Positions 23,446 through 31,882 of a DNA stretch of 64,000 bases are shown piece by piece. Position numbers and translations under genes: made by a program. Origin of the DNA: Lolium rigidum (taxonomy: Eukaryota > Streptophyta > Magnoliopsida > Poales > Poaceae). The notes beneath the pieces are model-generated. The model saw nothing but the letters and a program-made list of their open reading frames with translations, was not told the origin of the DNA and ran no database searches. Each line of letters begins with the position of its first letter. The stretch's first letter is position 1. The stretch is taken from assembly GCF_022539505.1 (NCBI RefSeq), contig NC_061510.1, positions 274,990,330 to 275,054,329 of the forward strand. Direction: 5' to 3'.

Positions 23446-25182
23446 TTAGCCGCAGAGCGAGGGTATCCTGAAGGAGAAGAAGGAGGAGGGGAGGTGGCCC
23501 GTCCTCCTGATGTAGTCCGCCTTCTCCGACGTCCTCGCCGCTCCCTCGTTCAGCATGGCCTCAGCGCTCGCCCGCTTCTCCTCGGCGACTCGCCTCGCCT
23601 CCGCCAGTTTGTTGGCGAGCTTCTCCTGCGCCCGAGCTTTCATCTGTTCTGCCTTCATCTGCAGAGCCATTGTTCGGTTCAGAGAAGCATGTGAGAATTT
23701 TCGAATGCGGTCATGGTGTGCAGGGATGAGTAGCAAGAGTTAAGCACCCGGCCGACAGTGTTCATGTGGCACATCAATGAATGCTCGCAGCAGATCTACT
23801 GTGGTAATGTCGAGCAGTTCGTTCATAAAGCACCAGTACGGTGAATTGAATTGGGTCAGTGTGTTATTGATGATTAGCTCGTTTCAAAATTACTGCATCA
23901 TTTAAGTTTAGCAGAGCTGTTTGTCTGCTTTCTGTCTACTCCTGTGCACAGAGGCAGACATGCAGTGAATTCTAACTGTACCACTGAAAAAAACTGATCA
24001 AGACTGAATGGAATTCGTGTGAGAAATTATGGTTATCCGCAAGACCTTTCTGCAAGAACCTTTTTGCAACCATTGCAAAAGATTGAAACACTTGTACAGA
24101 AAGGTTGACTACTCCCAGTATCGTTGGTGCAAAAGGATACTACTCACTTGGGAAAATGATCAAAACAGAAATGGAACTACACGCAAACCATGAGAAAAAT
24201 CATACCTCAATTCTCTTCATCTCCATCTCAGCTTTTCTCTTCTCATGGTTCTCCCAGGCCTGTATCTTCACCTCTTCACGCTTGTACCTGAATTCACCGA
24301 AACAGGGAAAGACAAACTCATGATTTATGCAATCTAACTAACAGATAACAATGACAATTCTGAACACAATGGACAAGATCTGATCTGATATCATTCGCAC
24401 TCCTACCTCGCCGTGAACTTTGCACGCTCGGCTTCGTCCCAGGCCGCGGCGCGAGACTCGAGCGTGTTTGCTCTAGGAACTCGACCGTCCACCCCGCCGT
24501 CGCTCGGCGCCTCGCCGCCACTGACGACACTGCTCGACACCATCTGCTCGGCCGTCCTGACCACCCCGGCGACAACGCCCACGGGCGGCTCGTCCTGCCG
24601 CCGCCTCCCGGGCGTGGACGACCGCGACGGGACCGGACTCCGCGCGACGGGCGTGGTGGCGCGCAGCGGCGTGGCGGCCCTGGACGGCTCCTTGCTGGCT
24701 ATGGGCGTCATCTCGGTGCCCATGTCGCGCAGGCACACCGAGACGGGCGAGCCGTACCCGTGGCCGTGCGGGCGCAGCAGCATGCCGCCGCAGTCCACGT
24801 TCTTGGTCTCGCCGACGTCGTCGCCGCTGCCGCCCTCGCCCAGCTGCGGCGGCGTCGGGGGCGCCACCACCATGTTGTACTCGACCCCGCCGTCCACGCT
24901 GCTGCAGGACACGCGCCCGTTCTGCGACGACGAGCTCAGCAGCCGCCGGTCGTCGGCGTTGGAGTTGCGGGGCTTGGCGGCGCCGCCCTTGCCGCCGTGG
25001 ATCCCGTCGCCGCCGTTGGACATGCCGACGAGCCACTTCTGCGCGTCGTCCCACTTGGACGGCATCGGCTTGAGCCTGGACGGCGCGGCCTGGCTCTTGC
25101 GCTGCGGCCGCCCGTTGGCCGCGCCATTGGTGGTGTAGCTGCTGTAGCACTCCTTGTCGTCCACCTGCCGCGCCGCTTGCAT
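23446..25182 (-). CDS. Remorin family protein (group 6-like), 4 exons, 356 residues
   Basis: Coding exons are 25182-24407, 24287-24206 and 23658-23446, all with GT-AG introns (24406-24288, 24205-23659). They total 1071 nt in frame. A non-coding first exon ends at 25725 (CCCAAG/GTGAGT), with its acceptor at 25216. Residues 1-245 are disordered and rich in Ser, Gly and Pro. They include a KWDDAQKWL motif (44-51) and a DMGTEMTPIASKEPSR motif typical of long remorins. From about 245 the Remorin_C domain begins (AAAWDEAERAKFTARYKREE) and forms a coiled coil to about 330. It ends in a short anchor FFSFRIPSLCG, whose Cys could be lipidated. Remorins are plant plasma-membrane nanodomain scaffolds in immunity, symbiosis and cell-to-cell transport. 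The start is set by an in-frame TGA just upstream in the same exon. No lesion is seen. Confidence 0.93.
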
Positions 25183-25215
25183 TGTCGTCTGAGCAGATGC
25201 GATCGGTGCTCAGAG

Positions 25216-25900
25216 CTGCAGGTGAACAGAAAGCTCTGTTCTTTCCGCAAACGTGCGACTGGAGAACCAGTGAACCAGATCTAGCTGCGGAAAAGGTAGG
25301 GAATTTGGTCACTTCTGATGGAAAGAAAAGTGATAAACTGCATACATCATCGCCGGAATTCGCTCGATGTGCACGGCGAGCACGGACACCGACGGAAAAG
25401 AAAGGAAGACAGAGTACCACCGTTTACTCAACAGAAAACAATGGCAGCTCCCATACTATTCACAAGCAATCTCCTCGAACTATGCCACAAAATAATCGAA
25501 AATTATGTTACTTTAACCAAGAAGAGATGCAAAAGTGCCCATATTCAGTTCCCCTATTATTCCCTCTTTTCCACGGAAAGCCATGACATCGCCATCAGAT
25601 GAAGTGACCCCAAACTACACCACTTCCACAGTTACACAACGGGAAGTGTCAAATCTACTCAGCTGGCAGCAATGGCAGAAAAAGGCTTGGAAAAAACCAG
25701 AAAAGTTGCTGAGAGCTCACTCACCTTGGGAGCTGGAGCCTGCAGACAGGGTGAGAATGGGGGAATGAAGAGAGGATGGCAGGCTGCAAAGGGGCAAACA
25801 GGCTAGTAGTGCTGCTGTCTAGGTTCCATCTTCTCTCCACGGGCTCTTGATCAGATCGCGTTTTGCTTGACCGTTGAGGCAGCACAGCAGGGCGCACATG
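25216..25900 (-). promoter_or_regulatory. Remorin 5' leader: non-coding exon and 5'-UTR intron
   Basis: The minus strand has a good donor at 25724-25719 (GTGAGT after CCCAAG) and an acceptor CCTGCAG at 25216, giving a 509-nt intron in the 5' UTR. The first exon is pyrimidine-rich (CATTCCCCCATTCTCACCC) and starts somewhere above 25740. Leader introns often raise expression of plant genes. The transcription start and any TATA box could not be fixed. Confidence 0.55.
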
Positions 25901-26125
25901 GGTTACTGCAGATTCCACGAGATAGATCGGTGGCGCTACGTGCAGAATATATTAGAAAAACAACAACAGCATTCTGTGCTGCAATTGGCTAGACAAAGTA
26001 TTCTTGACGACACGCCGCAGGGTAGTGGTCTAGTGGATCTCAGCCTATGGTGTACCGGTGCAATCAGTCCCAACTCATCACTATGCAAAAAGGCATAAAC
26101 TCTTTCTTACAAAACATGACAATAT

Positions 26126-26149
26126 TGCCTTCAAAAAAAAAAAAAAAAA
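26126..26149 (+). mobile_element. Minimal retroposon remnant (5'-truncated to about 7 bases plus poly(A))
   Basis: TGCCTTC followed by a run of A is flanked by direct repeats of AAAACATGACAATAT (26111-26125 and 26150-26164). This is the pattern left by target-primed reverse transcription that stopped almost at once. The 3' end CCTTC-A(n) equals that of the 1-kb retroposon at 13949-14957 on its own strand, so both may come from the same LINE machinery. Confidence 0.7.
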
Positions 26150-26196
26150 AAAACATGACAATATCCACACGGCACTACTTCCACCAAGCCAAACTA

Positions 26197-26266
26197 CCCC
26201 CTCCGTCCTATGAAACATGTATTAAATTTGGATCTATTGTTGTGTTGTTTCATGGGAGAGAGCAAG
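26197..26266. mobile_element. Short Stowaway MITE
   Basis: CCCCTCCGTCCTATGAAAC at the left pairs with GTTTCATGGGAGAGAGCAAG at the right. TA lies on each side (26195-26196 and 26267-26268). At about 70 bp it is one of the shorter Stowaway forms. It has no coding capacity. Confidence 0.85.
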
Positions 26267-26408
26267 TACTTCAAATCCAATTGGACATATCGTTTTTTCT
26301 AGACAAACTTGCAGAAAAATTGTGATATAATTGAATTATATTACGTTGATGTAATAGTTTTTCAGTAATTTGTCACAATTTACAAAGTGTTGCTCATGAC
26401 TAAATGAT

Positions 26409-26554
26409 TTACCGCAGACAAGATGCTTCGGCACCCAGAAGCATATCACACATGATCCTAGTTTTTGAAATGAGTTTTACACTTATTTTGAAATGTCAAA
26501 AAATTCTGATGAAAAAATGGCACGCGTATATCTTGATGTTATGTGTGCTCACAA
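26409..26554 (+). repeat. Direct repeat copy 1 (partner at 30404-30550)
   Basis: About 145 bases, from GCAGACAAGATGCTTCGGCA to ATGTGTGCTCACAA, recur in the same orientation at 30404-30550 with a handful of substitutions and one or two indels. Apart from the hAT insertion (26980-30269 plus its 8-bp duplication), the two copies are only about 550 bp apart. They may be terminal repeats of an older small element or a local duplication. Confidence 0.75.
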
Positions 26555-26577
26555 CGTTTTTTCATGGAAAAGAGTGA

Positions 26578-26642
26578 GTGATGATTTTCTCATGGTCATA
26601 GAGGTGTAACCTCTCAATATGGTATATCGAGAAAATCATCAC
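26578..26642. repeat. Fold-back: perfect 14-bp inverted repeat
   Basis: GTGATGATTTTCTC (26578-26591) and GAGAAAATCATCAC (26629-26642) are exact inverted repeats around a 37-nt loop, which itself has a small AGAGGT/ACCTCT stem. It has no visible target duplication. Confidence 0.7.
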
Positions 26643-26979
26643 CCTCGCACATGCAACATGCGATACATCCGGAATCCGTTTTCGATGAGCTAGAGGTTGT
26701 CATGAGAGTGAACACAAACTCTAACCCATCTCATGGATAAGAACCAAAAACAACCAAGAAACACGATGCAATGCATGCAAGGTTTGAGCTCTCTCCGATG
26801 ATGCGACCTACTATCCTATCGAGCACAAACCTTAACCTTGCGCGTTCCTCTCGAGTCGGCAAGCTCCGTCTTCATCCTCTTCATCATTGTACATGCCACC
26901 GTCTTCCTCCAACATACACGCCACCGTCTTCTTCGATCTTGTACGCACGCCACTGTCTTCATCCATCTTCATCTTCAAC

Positions 26980-29900
26980 CAGTGGCGGACGCAGGAAAGA
27001 ATTGGAGGGGGGGGGGGGCACACCTCAAAAAAAAATTTTTGCGCACCCCCAAATTGTGAAAAACCTTTGCATAATAAAGTAATGAACAATATACAAGACA
27101 AATTCATTGCATTGGAGTTCAATACATATATCAAATGTGTACGATTACAATACAAATAGTTCAAAATATTACAAGGGTCTTACATGGTAGAATATAGCAT
27201 AATTAGAAACTTACATCATTTCTTCAATCTACGGTTTCGCATTGCCATGAAAGTTTCAGCAATGGTATCATCACTTACATGAATGAACACCCCTCGCTCG
27301 ATAAATGTCACTAAGCAATGGTTCAAGAGGTTATCACTCATACTATTTCTCAACTTGTTTTTTACTAGACTCATTGCGGAAAATACTCTTTCAACATTCG
27401 CCGTCGCCACCGGTAGAAGCAATATCAATTTGAGAAGCATGTAAACTAAATCATAAACAACATGCTTTTTTGTTTCAACAAGCTTAATAGAGAGCTCACC
27501 AAGATGATTGACACATTTGAATCTATCATCTTTTCTCATGTCATCAATAAAGATCTCAAGTTGGGGTTCAAGTCTTAACAAATCCATGCTTGATATGTCA
27601 TTGGGGTAGAATTGAGCAAGTCTCATTACCTTTTGTGCATCATAAGAAGCAAATGAATTCACGGGATTCAAAGCCGCCATACAAATAAGCAACTCCATGT
27701 TAACCTCATCAAACCGATTGTCAAGCTCTTGAATAACTTGGTCAACAACGCCAAGATACACTTCTCTTCTATAACGATCATCATTTGTTTGCTTTTCATA
27801 ATACCGTTGTGATCTTCCATGAGCCACATAATTAGATTCCGGGGAAGGAACTTCAATGCCATGAGTGTTGCAAAAGAATGTCACCTTTGCAAGAAATCTT
27901 TCCCATCCAAGTGATGACCTCATATCCTTCATTTTCTCCTTTGCCAATCCAACAAGCACCATTGCATTGAGAATATCTTGATCCTTCTTTTGCAAAGATA
28001 TAGACAAGTCATTTGTGTAGCCAAGAACAACAAGCATCAAGTTGAGATTGAAAACAAAGTCAAATGATTCAAAGGCCGCGGCAACTCCTCTTATTCTTGT
28101 CCACTCACTCTTTTGTGAAGGATCTTTTCCAATCCTTACAAGCACCTCAAGTATCACCGGGTACATATCAACAATGTGTAGAATGGTCTTGTAATGAGAG
28201 CCCCATCGAGTATCACCGGGTCTAGATAAACCCATCTCTTGATTGAGTCCACTTCCACTTTCAATTTCACCCATCTCAACTGCTTGTAAAACTTGTTGAG
28301 CTCTAACATCTCGAAGCATGTCATGACGCTTGCAAGAAACTCCAATGATATTGAACAAATAAGAAACATGATCAAAGAACCACACACATGCTTCATTATC
28401 CTTTGCCACTGCAATAAGAACCAATTGAAGTTGATGTGCAAAGCAATGTATGTAATAAGAAGAAGGTGACTCTTTCATGATCAATGTTTTTAACCCCTTA
28501 ATCTCACCCTTCATGTTGCTAGCCCCATCATATCCTTGTCCACGAATTTGAGTGGGAGACAAATGATGATCTTTTAGCAAAGATATAATTGCAACCTTGA
28601 GAGACAATGAAGTAGTATCGGAAACATGAACTACTCCAAGGAACCTCTCACATATTCTTCCCAATTTATCCACATAACGCAAACAAAGAGCAAGTTGTTC
28701 TTTGTGAGACATATCACTAGACTCGTCGGCTAGAATTGCATAGTGGTCACCATCAAGATCTTCAATGATTAGTCTAGTAGTTTCTATGGCACAACATTCA
28801 ATAATGTCATGTTGTATCCTTGGACTATTCAAGATGCAATTTTCGGGAGCATTCTTCAAAACAACCTTATTGACTTCCTCATTACCTTCCGCAAGCCACT
28901 TTAGAAGTTCAAGAAAATTTCCCCGGTTGGTTGATTCTTCACTCTCATCATGTCCACGGAATGCCAATCCTTGTTTCAAAAGAAATCTCAAGCATCTAAG
29001 AGAGTAAGTTAGCCTAGTATTGTAAAGAAGTACGTCCTTCTTAGACACCTTCATAAGAACATTATCAATTTTGGTGTTGGGTGCAACAAATAAGTTGTAC
29101 TTCTCTTGAGCTTGGTTGTGAATGCTACTAACACCACCCACATGCTGCTTAAATGATTCGGGTCTTTTCCAATTTCTAAAACCATCTTTAACAAAGGCAT
29201 CTCCTCCGGGACCTCCATTGGCTCTCTCTTTGAACAAGAAACACACAAAGCAAAATGCCGCATCCTTTCCGATACTATATTCTAGCCAATTGTAGTGATG
29301 AAACCAAACACAACTAAAGTGTCGATTTTTGCCATTCTTTTTTGTTGTCGGGAAAGCATGCTCATATGGTCGGCATGGACCTTTTAGGATATATCCTCTC
29401 CGAACATCATCTTGAATATTAACATCATAACTTGAAATAGGAATCCTGTCCCCCGGATCATGTGGACAAAAGTGAGCATCATATGACCTTGCATTTGGTT
29501 GTTGGGGTGAGGGTGGGTGTGGTGTTGTATCTTCAATGTCAATCTCACTCTCAACATCGGATTCGACTTCTTCATCGTGAACAATATAGGATTGGACCGG
29601 AGATGCAATCTTCTTTGATGCTTGTTTCTGAAAAAGTAGCGCAATTTGGCTATTTCTCTTCATTTCTACACAATTGAAACATTCAAACATTACTAATTTA
29701 ACAATTTTATATGTTCTTCATCATATAAGACTTAACATACATTGATAATTTGATACATAGACACATGAAAATAACAATTTTTCGTACAAACAGAGAATCA
29801 TATGCAAACAACAAATTGAATAGGGAATAGCAAAATTAGCCCTCTCACTTCTGGTTGCAGGCTCGCAGTCGTGTGAACTGGGAAGATCCGGGGCGCCGGG

Positions 29901-30269
29901 GCGGGCCTCCGTCGGTGCCAGTGCTGCGGCCGGGCGGCAGCAGCGAGGGCCTCAGAGGCGGGGCGGGCCGCGGGCGAGCGCCAGATTGGGCGGGGCCGAT
30001 GGGCAGCAACAGCGGCGGGCGGCGGCGGGGCCGGGGCCGGGGCGGCGGGTGGCGGCTGCGGTCGGGCTCGGGACGCGCGTGGAGACTGGTGGTGGAGTGG
30101 GGAATCGAAGGTCTGGGCGTCGTGCGCTTGGCGTGGCTCGACTCCTCCAGGCTCCAGGATGGGCTTGCTCAATCGGGCTTTTTTCATTTTTTTTCCATGG
30201 ATACAAGTTGGGCCAGCGAATTTCTGGGTGGGCCACGGCCCCCCCGGCCCCCCGCTGCGTCCGCCAATG
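26980..30269 (-). mobile_element. Complete hAT DNA transposon, probably autonomous
   Basis: The ends are CAGTGGCGGACGCAGG and GCTGCGTCCGCCAATG, 16-bp inverted repeats with two mismatches. A perfect 8-bp duplication TCTTCAAC flanks it (26972-26979 and 30270-30277). Inside are G-runs and C-runs next to the two ends, one intact transposase frame on the minus strand, and a GC-rich 5' region (29850-30260) that probably holds the promoter. Size (3290 bp), ends and target length are all as expected for hAT. An intact gene between intact ends suggests recent activity or at least recent insertion. Confidence 0.95.
27216..29690 (-). CDS. hAT transposase with TTF-type zinc finger, intact
   Basis: This is an 824-codon open frame. 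Residues about 104-155 form a TTF-type zinc finger (WFHHYNWLEYS, then AAFCFVCFLF), which binds the transposon ends. The central region is the DUF4371-type RNase H fold with LADESSDMSHKEQ near 320 and GQGYDGASNMKG further on, carrying catalytic Asp residues. The C-terminus (about 745-800) is the hAT dimerisation domain with PVATANVERVFSAM. The enzyme excises and reinserts hAT elements by cut and paste. The first ATG gives MFECFNCVEM. A possible splice acceptor (TTGTGTAG) just before the second ATG at 29663 suggests that MKRNSQIALLFQ may be the true start after a leader intron. No stop or frameshift is present. Confidence 0.93.
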   Translation of the reverse strand: MFECFNCVEMKRNSQIALLFQKQASKKIASPVQSYIVHDEEVESDVESEIDIEDTTPHPPSPQQPNARSYDAHFCPHDPGDRIPISSYDVNIQDDVRRGYILKGPCRPYEHAFPTTKKNGKNRHFSCVWFHHYNWLEYSIGKDAAFCFVCFLFKERANGGPGGDAFVKDGFRNWKRPESFKQHVGGVSSIHNQAQEKYNLFVAPNTKIDNVLMKVSKKDVLLYNTRLTYSLRCLRFLLKQGLAFRGHDESEESTNRGNFLELLKWLAEGNEEVNKVVLKNAPENCILNSPRIQHDIIECCAIETTRLIIEDLDGDHYAILADESSDMSHKEQLALCLRYVDKLGRICERFLGVVHVSDTTSLSLKVAIISLLKDHHLSPTQIRGQGYDGASNMKGEIKGLKTLIMKESPSSYYIHCFAHQLQLVLIAVAKDNEACVWFFDHVSYLFNIIGVSCKRHDMLRDVRAQQVLQAVEMGEIESGSGLNQEMGLSRPGDTRWGSHYKTILHIVDMYPVILEVLVRIGKDPSQKSEWTRIRGVAAAFESFDFVFNLNLMLVVLGYTNDLSISLQKKDQDILNAMVLVGLAKEKMKDMRSSLGWERFLAKVTFFCNTHGIEVPSPESNYVAHGRSQRYYEKQTNDDRYRREVYLGVVDQVIQELDNRFDEVNMELLICMAALNPVNSFASYDAQKVMRLAQFYPNDISSMDLLRLEPQLEIFIDDMRKDDRFKCVNHLGELSIKLVETKKHVVYDLVYMLLKLILLLPVATANVERVFSAMSLVKNKLRNSMSDNLLNHCLVTFIERGVFIHVSDDTIAETFMAMRNRRLKK

Positions 30270-30403
30270 TCTTCAACACGGTCTTCATCTCTCTTCGACA
30301 CCGTCTTCATCGTTCTCGATCTTCTCCATCTTGCAACCTTGAAACCAACACATGGCTATGGACACGACCTAAGATAGATTCTCAATACAACCGTTAGTCC
30401 ATA

Positions 30404-30550
30404 TTTACTGCAGACAAGATATTTCGGCACCCAGAAGCATATCACATATGATCCTGGTTTTTGAAATGAGTTTTACACTTATTTTGAAATGTCAAAAAAT
30501 TCTTATAAAAAATGGCACGGGTATATCTTGATGTTGTATGTGCTCACAAA
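30404..30550 (+). repeat. Direct repeat copy 2 (partner at 26409-26554)
   Basis: See the partner at 26409-26554. This copy starts TTTACTGCAGACAAGATATT and ends TGCTCACAAA. Beyond it the two flanks diverge. The DNA to 30890 has no ORF and includes T-rich runs near 30625 and 30708. Confidence 0.75.
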
Positions 30551-30894
30551 GGTAAACAGATATATTTTGTGTTGTGTGTAAAAATCACAAATCTTGGTGC
30601 TTAAAAAAGCTCTTCACGACACATTTTTTTTACACGTGACACAAATATTGTCGGTTTTCCGTGCAACTTAGCGTGCACACATAGAATGTCCAGTCGTGCG
30701 CGTATTTTTTTTTATATTATTAAGTATTTTTCTGCTGGCAGGAGTATATACATCCAAGATCAAAATTGGATTTGTGATATACTCCATGCGAAATTGTAAA
30801 TTGTTCGCTCACGGCATGACCCAATGGGTCTAACATGCACCTTTTGAGATTCTTGACTTTGGCTTGATAACTTAGAGTCACTAACATGTGGATC

Positions 30895-31049
30895 CAGGGG
30901 CGAACCCATATAAAATTCTCAGCTGGGGCAATCCCAGTTTAAAGCCACTTTTTTTGAAACATTTTTCTTCAAGTTAACATATGGCATTGCATTCCAAAAA
31001 ATAATTAGTGGGGGCACTGCCCTCTCAGCTCTATATGGGTATGCCCATG
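30895..31049. mobile_element. hAT-type MITE, 155 bp
   Basis: The left end CAGGGGCGAACCCATATA pairs with TATATGGGTATGCCCATG at the right. The 8-bp flanks TGTGGATC (30887-30894) and TGTGTATC (31050-31057) differ at one base. This is a small non-coding element, probably mobilised by a hAT transposase. Its TIR differs from that of the hAT at 26980-30269, so that transposase is not the obvious source. Confidence 0.82.
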
Positions 31050-31057
31050 TGTGTATC

Positions 31058-31879
31058 CCACATCTGACAACCCATATGTTATTGACATGAAGTGGAAGTC
31101 ACCTGACTTCGCGGCTAGTGGGTTATTTGTGTACCTTGGAAAGGATTGATCCTTAAACACCATAATTAAGATCACAGGTTTTGTATTCAGTGTTTCAAAA
31201 TCGTGAACACATGAAACACTACTTTATGAATTTGGAATTGCTCCAACAACCTCTTCAGCTCCACACAGATACCCTACTCCTCGCAAAAATTACTGTGTTG
31301 GCATGCAGCCACGACCGAACAATCTCGAGGGCAAGTGCAGCACGTATGAGGGCGGGTGCGAGTCCAAGGCAACGTTGGCGGCGTTCGAGGCGCGTGCGAG
31401 TCCAAGGCTCCGAGAAAATGGTTCAGCATCCACTTCGATTCTGGAGCACAATGCCGATTATGGATGCTTAGACATGAAGTGTCACTTGCATGAAGGGGAT
31501 AAGATAGACGATGTAAGTTATATTCATGGCACCGCCTATGTATACATTATTTAATCAAATATGGTGGGAGTGAGGTTGATCCAAACTCGTGAGCATATAT
31601 AGTGCAACACGAATATTGCATGAGGACCGGCTAGTACCACGTTGTCAATACTATGCGATCCTGCCAACTATGAACAATCAATACTGAAAATCGAGCACCG
31701 GAAGTGTGATATTCGTGCCTTAAGTGAGAGGGTAAGTTGTAGACTCTACATTTACACACTGAATATGGCATCTTTCCAAGCAAAATGGATTTTTTTGCAG
31801 TCTTACCGATCAACTCCTGCTTGAGATAATTGAAGCATATTGGGGCAAATAGTAGTCTCTATGTTATTATTTTCCTCAG
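31058..31879. other. Unassigned region between MITE and Harbinger element
   Basis: The only open frame of note is on the plus strand at 31303-31554 (83 codons, MQPRPNNLEGKCSTYEGGCES). It has no recognised motif and I do not call it a gene. The rest shows no repeat structure that I can see. Confidence 0.4.
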
Positions 31880-31882
31880 TTA

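Noticed and set aside
24413..25420. Long frames on both strands over the remorin first coding exon (241, 315 and 174 codons)
   Set aside because: They are shadows of the GC-rich remorin exon. Only one frame has the remorin motifs and joins the spliced exons.
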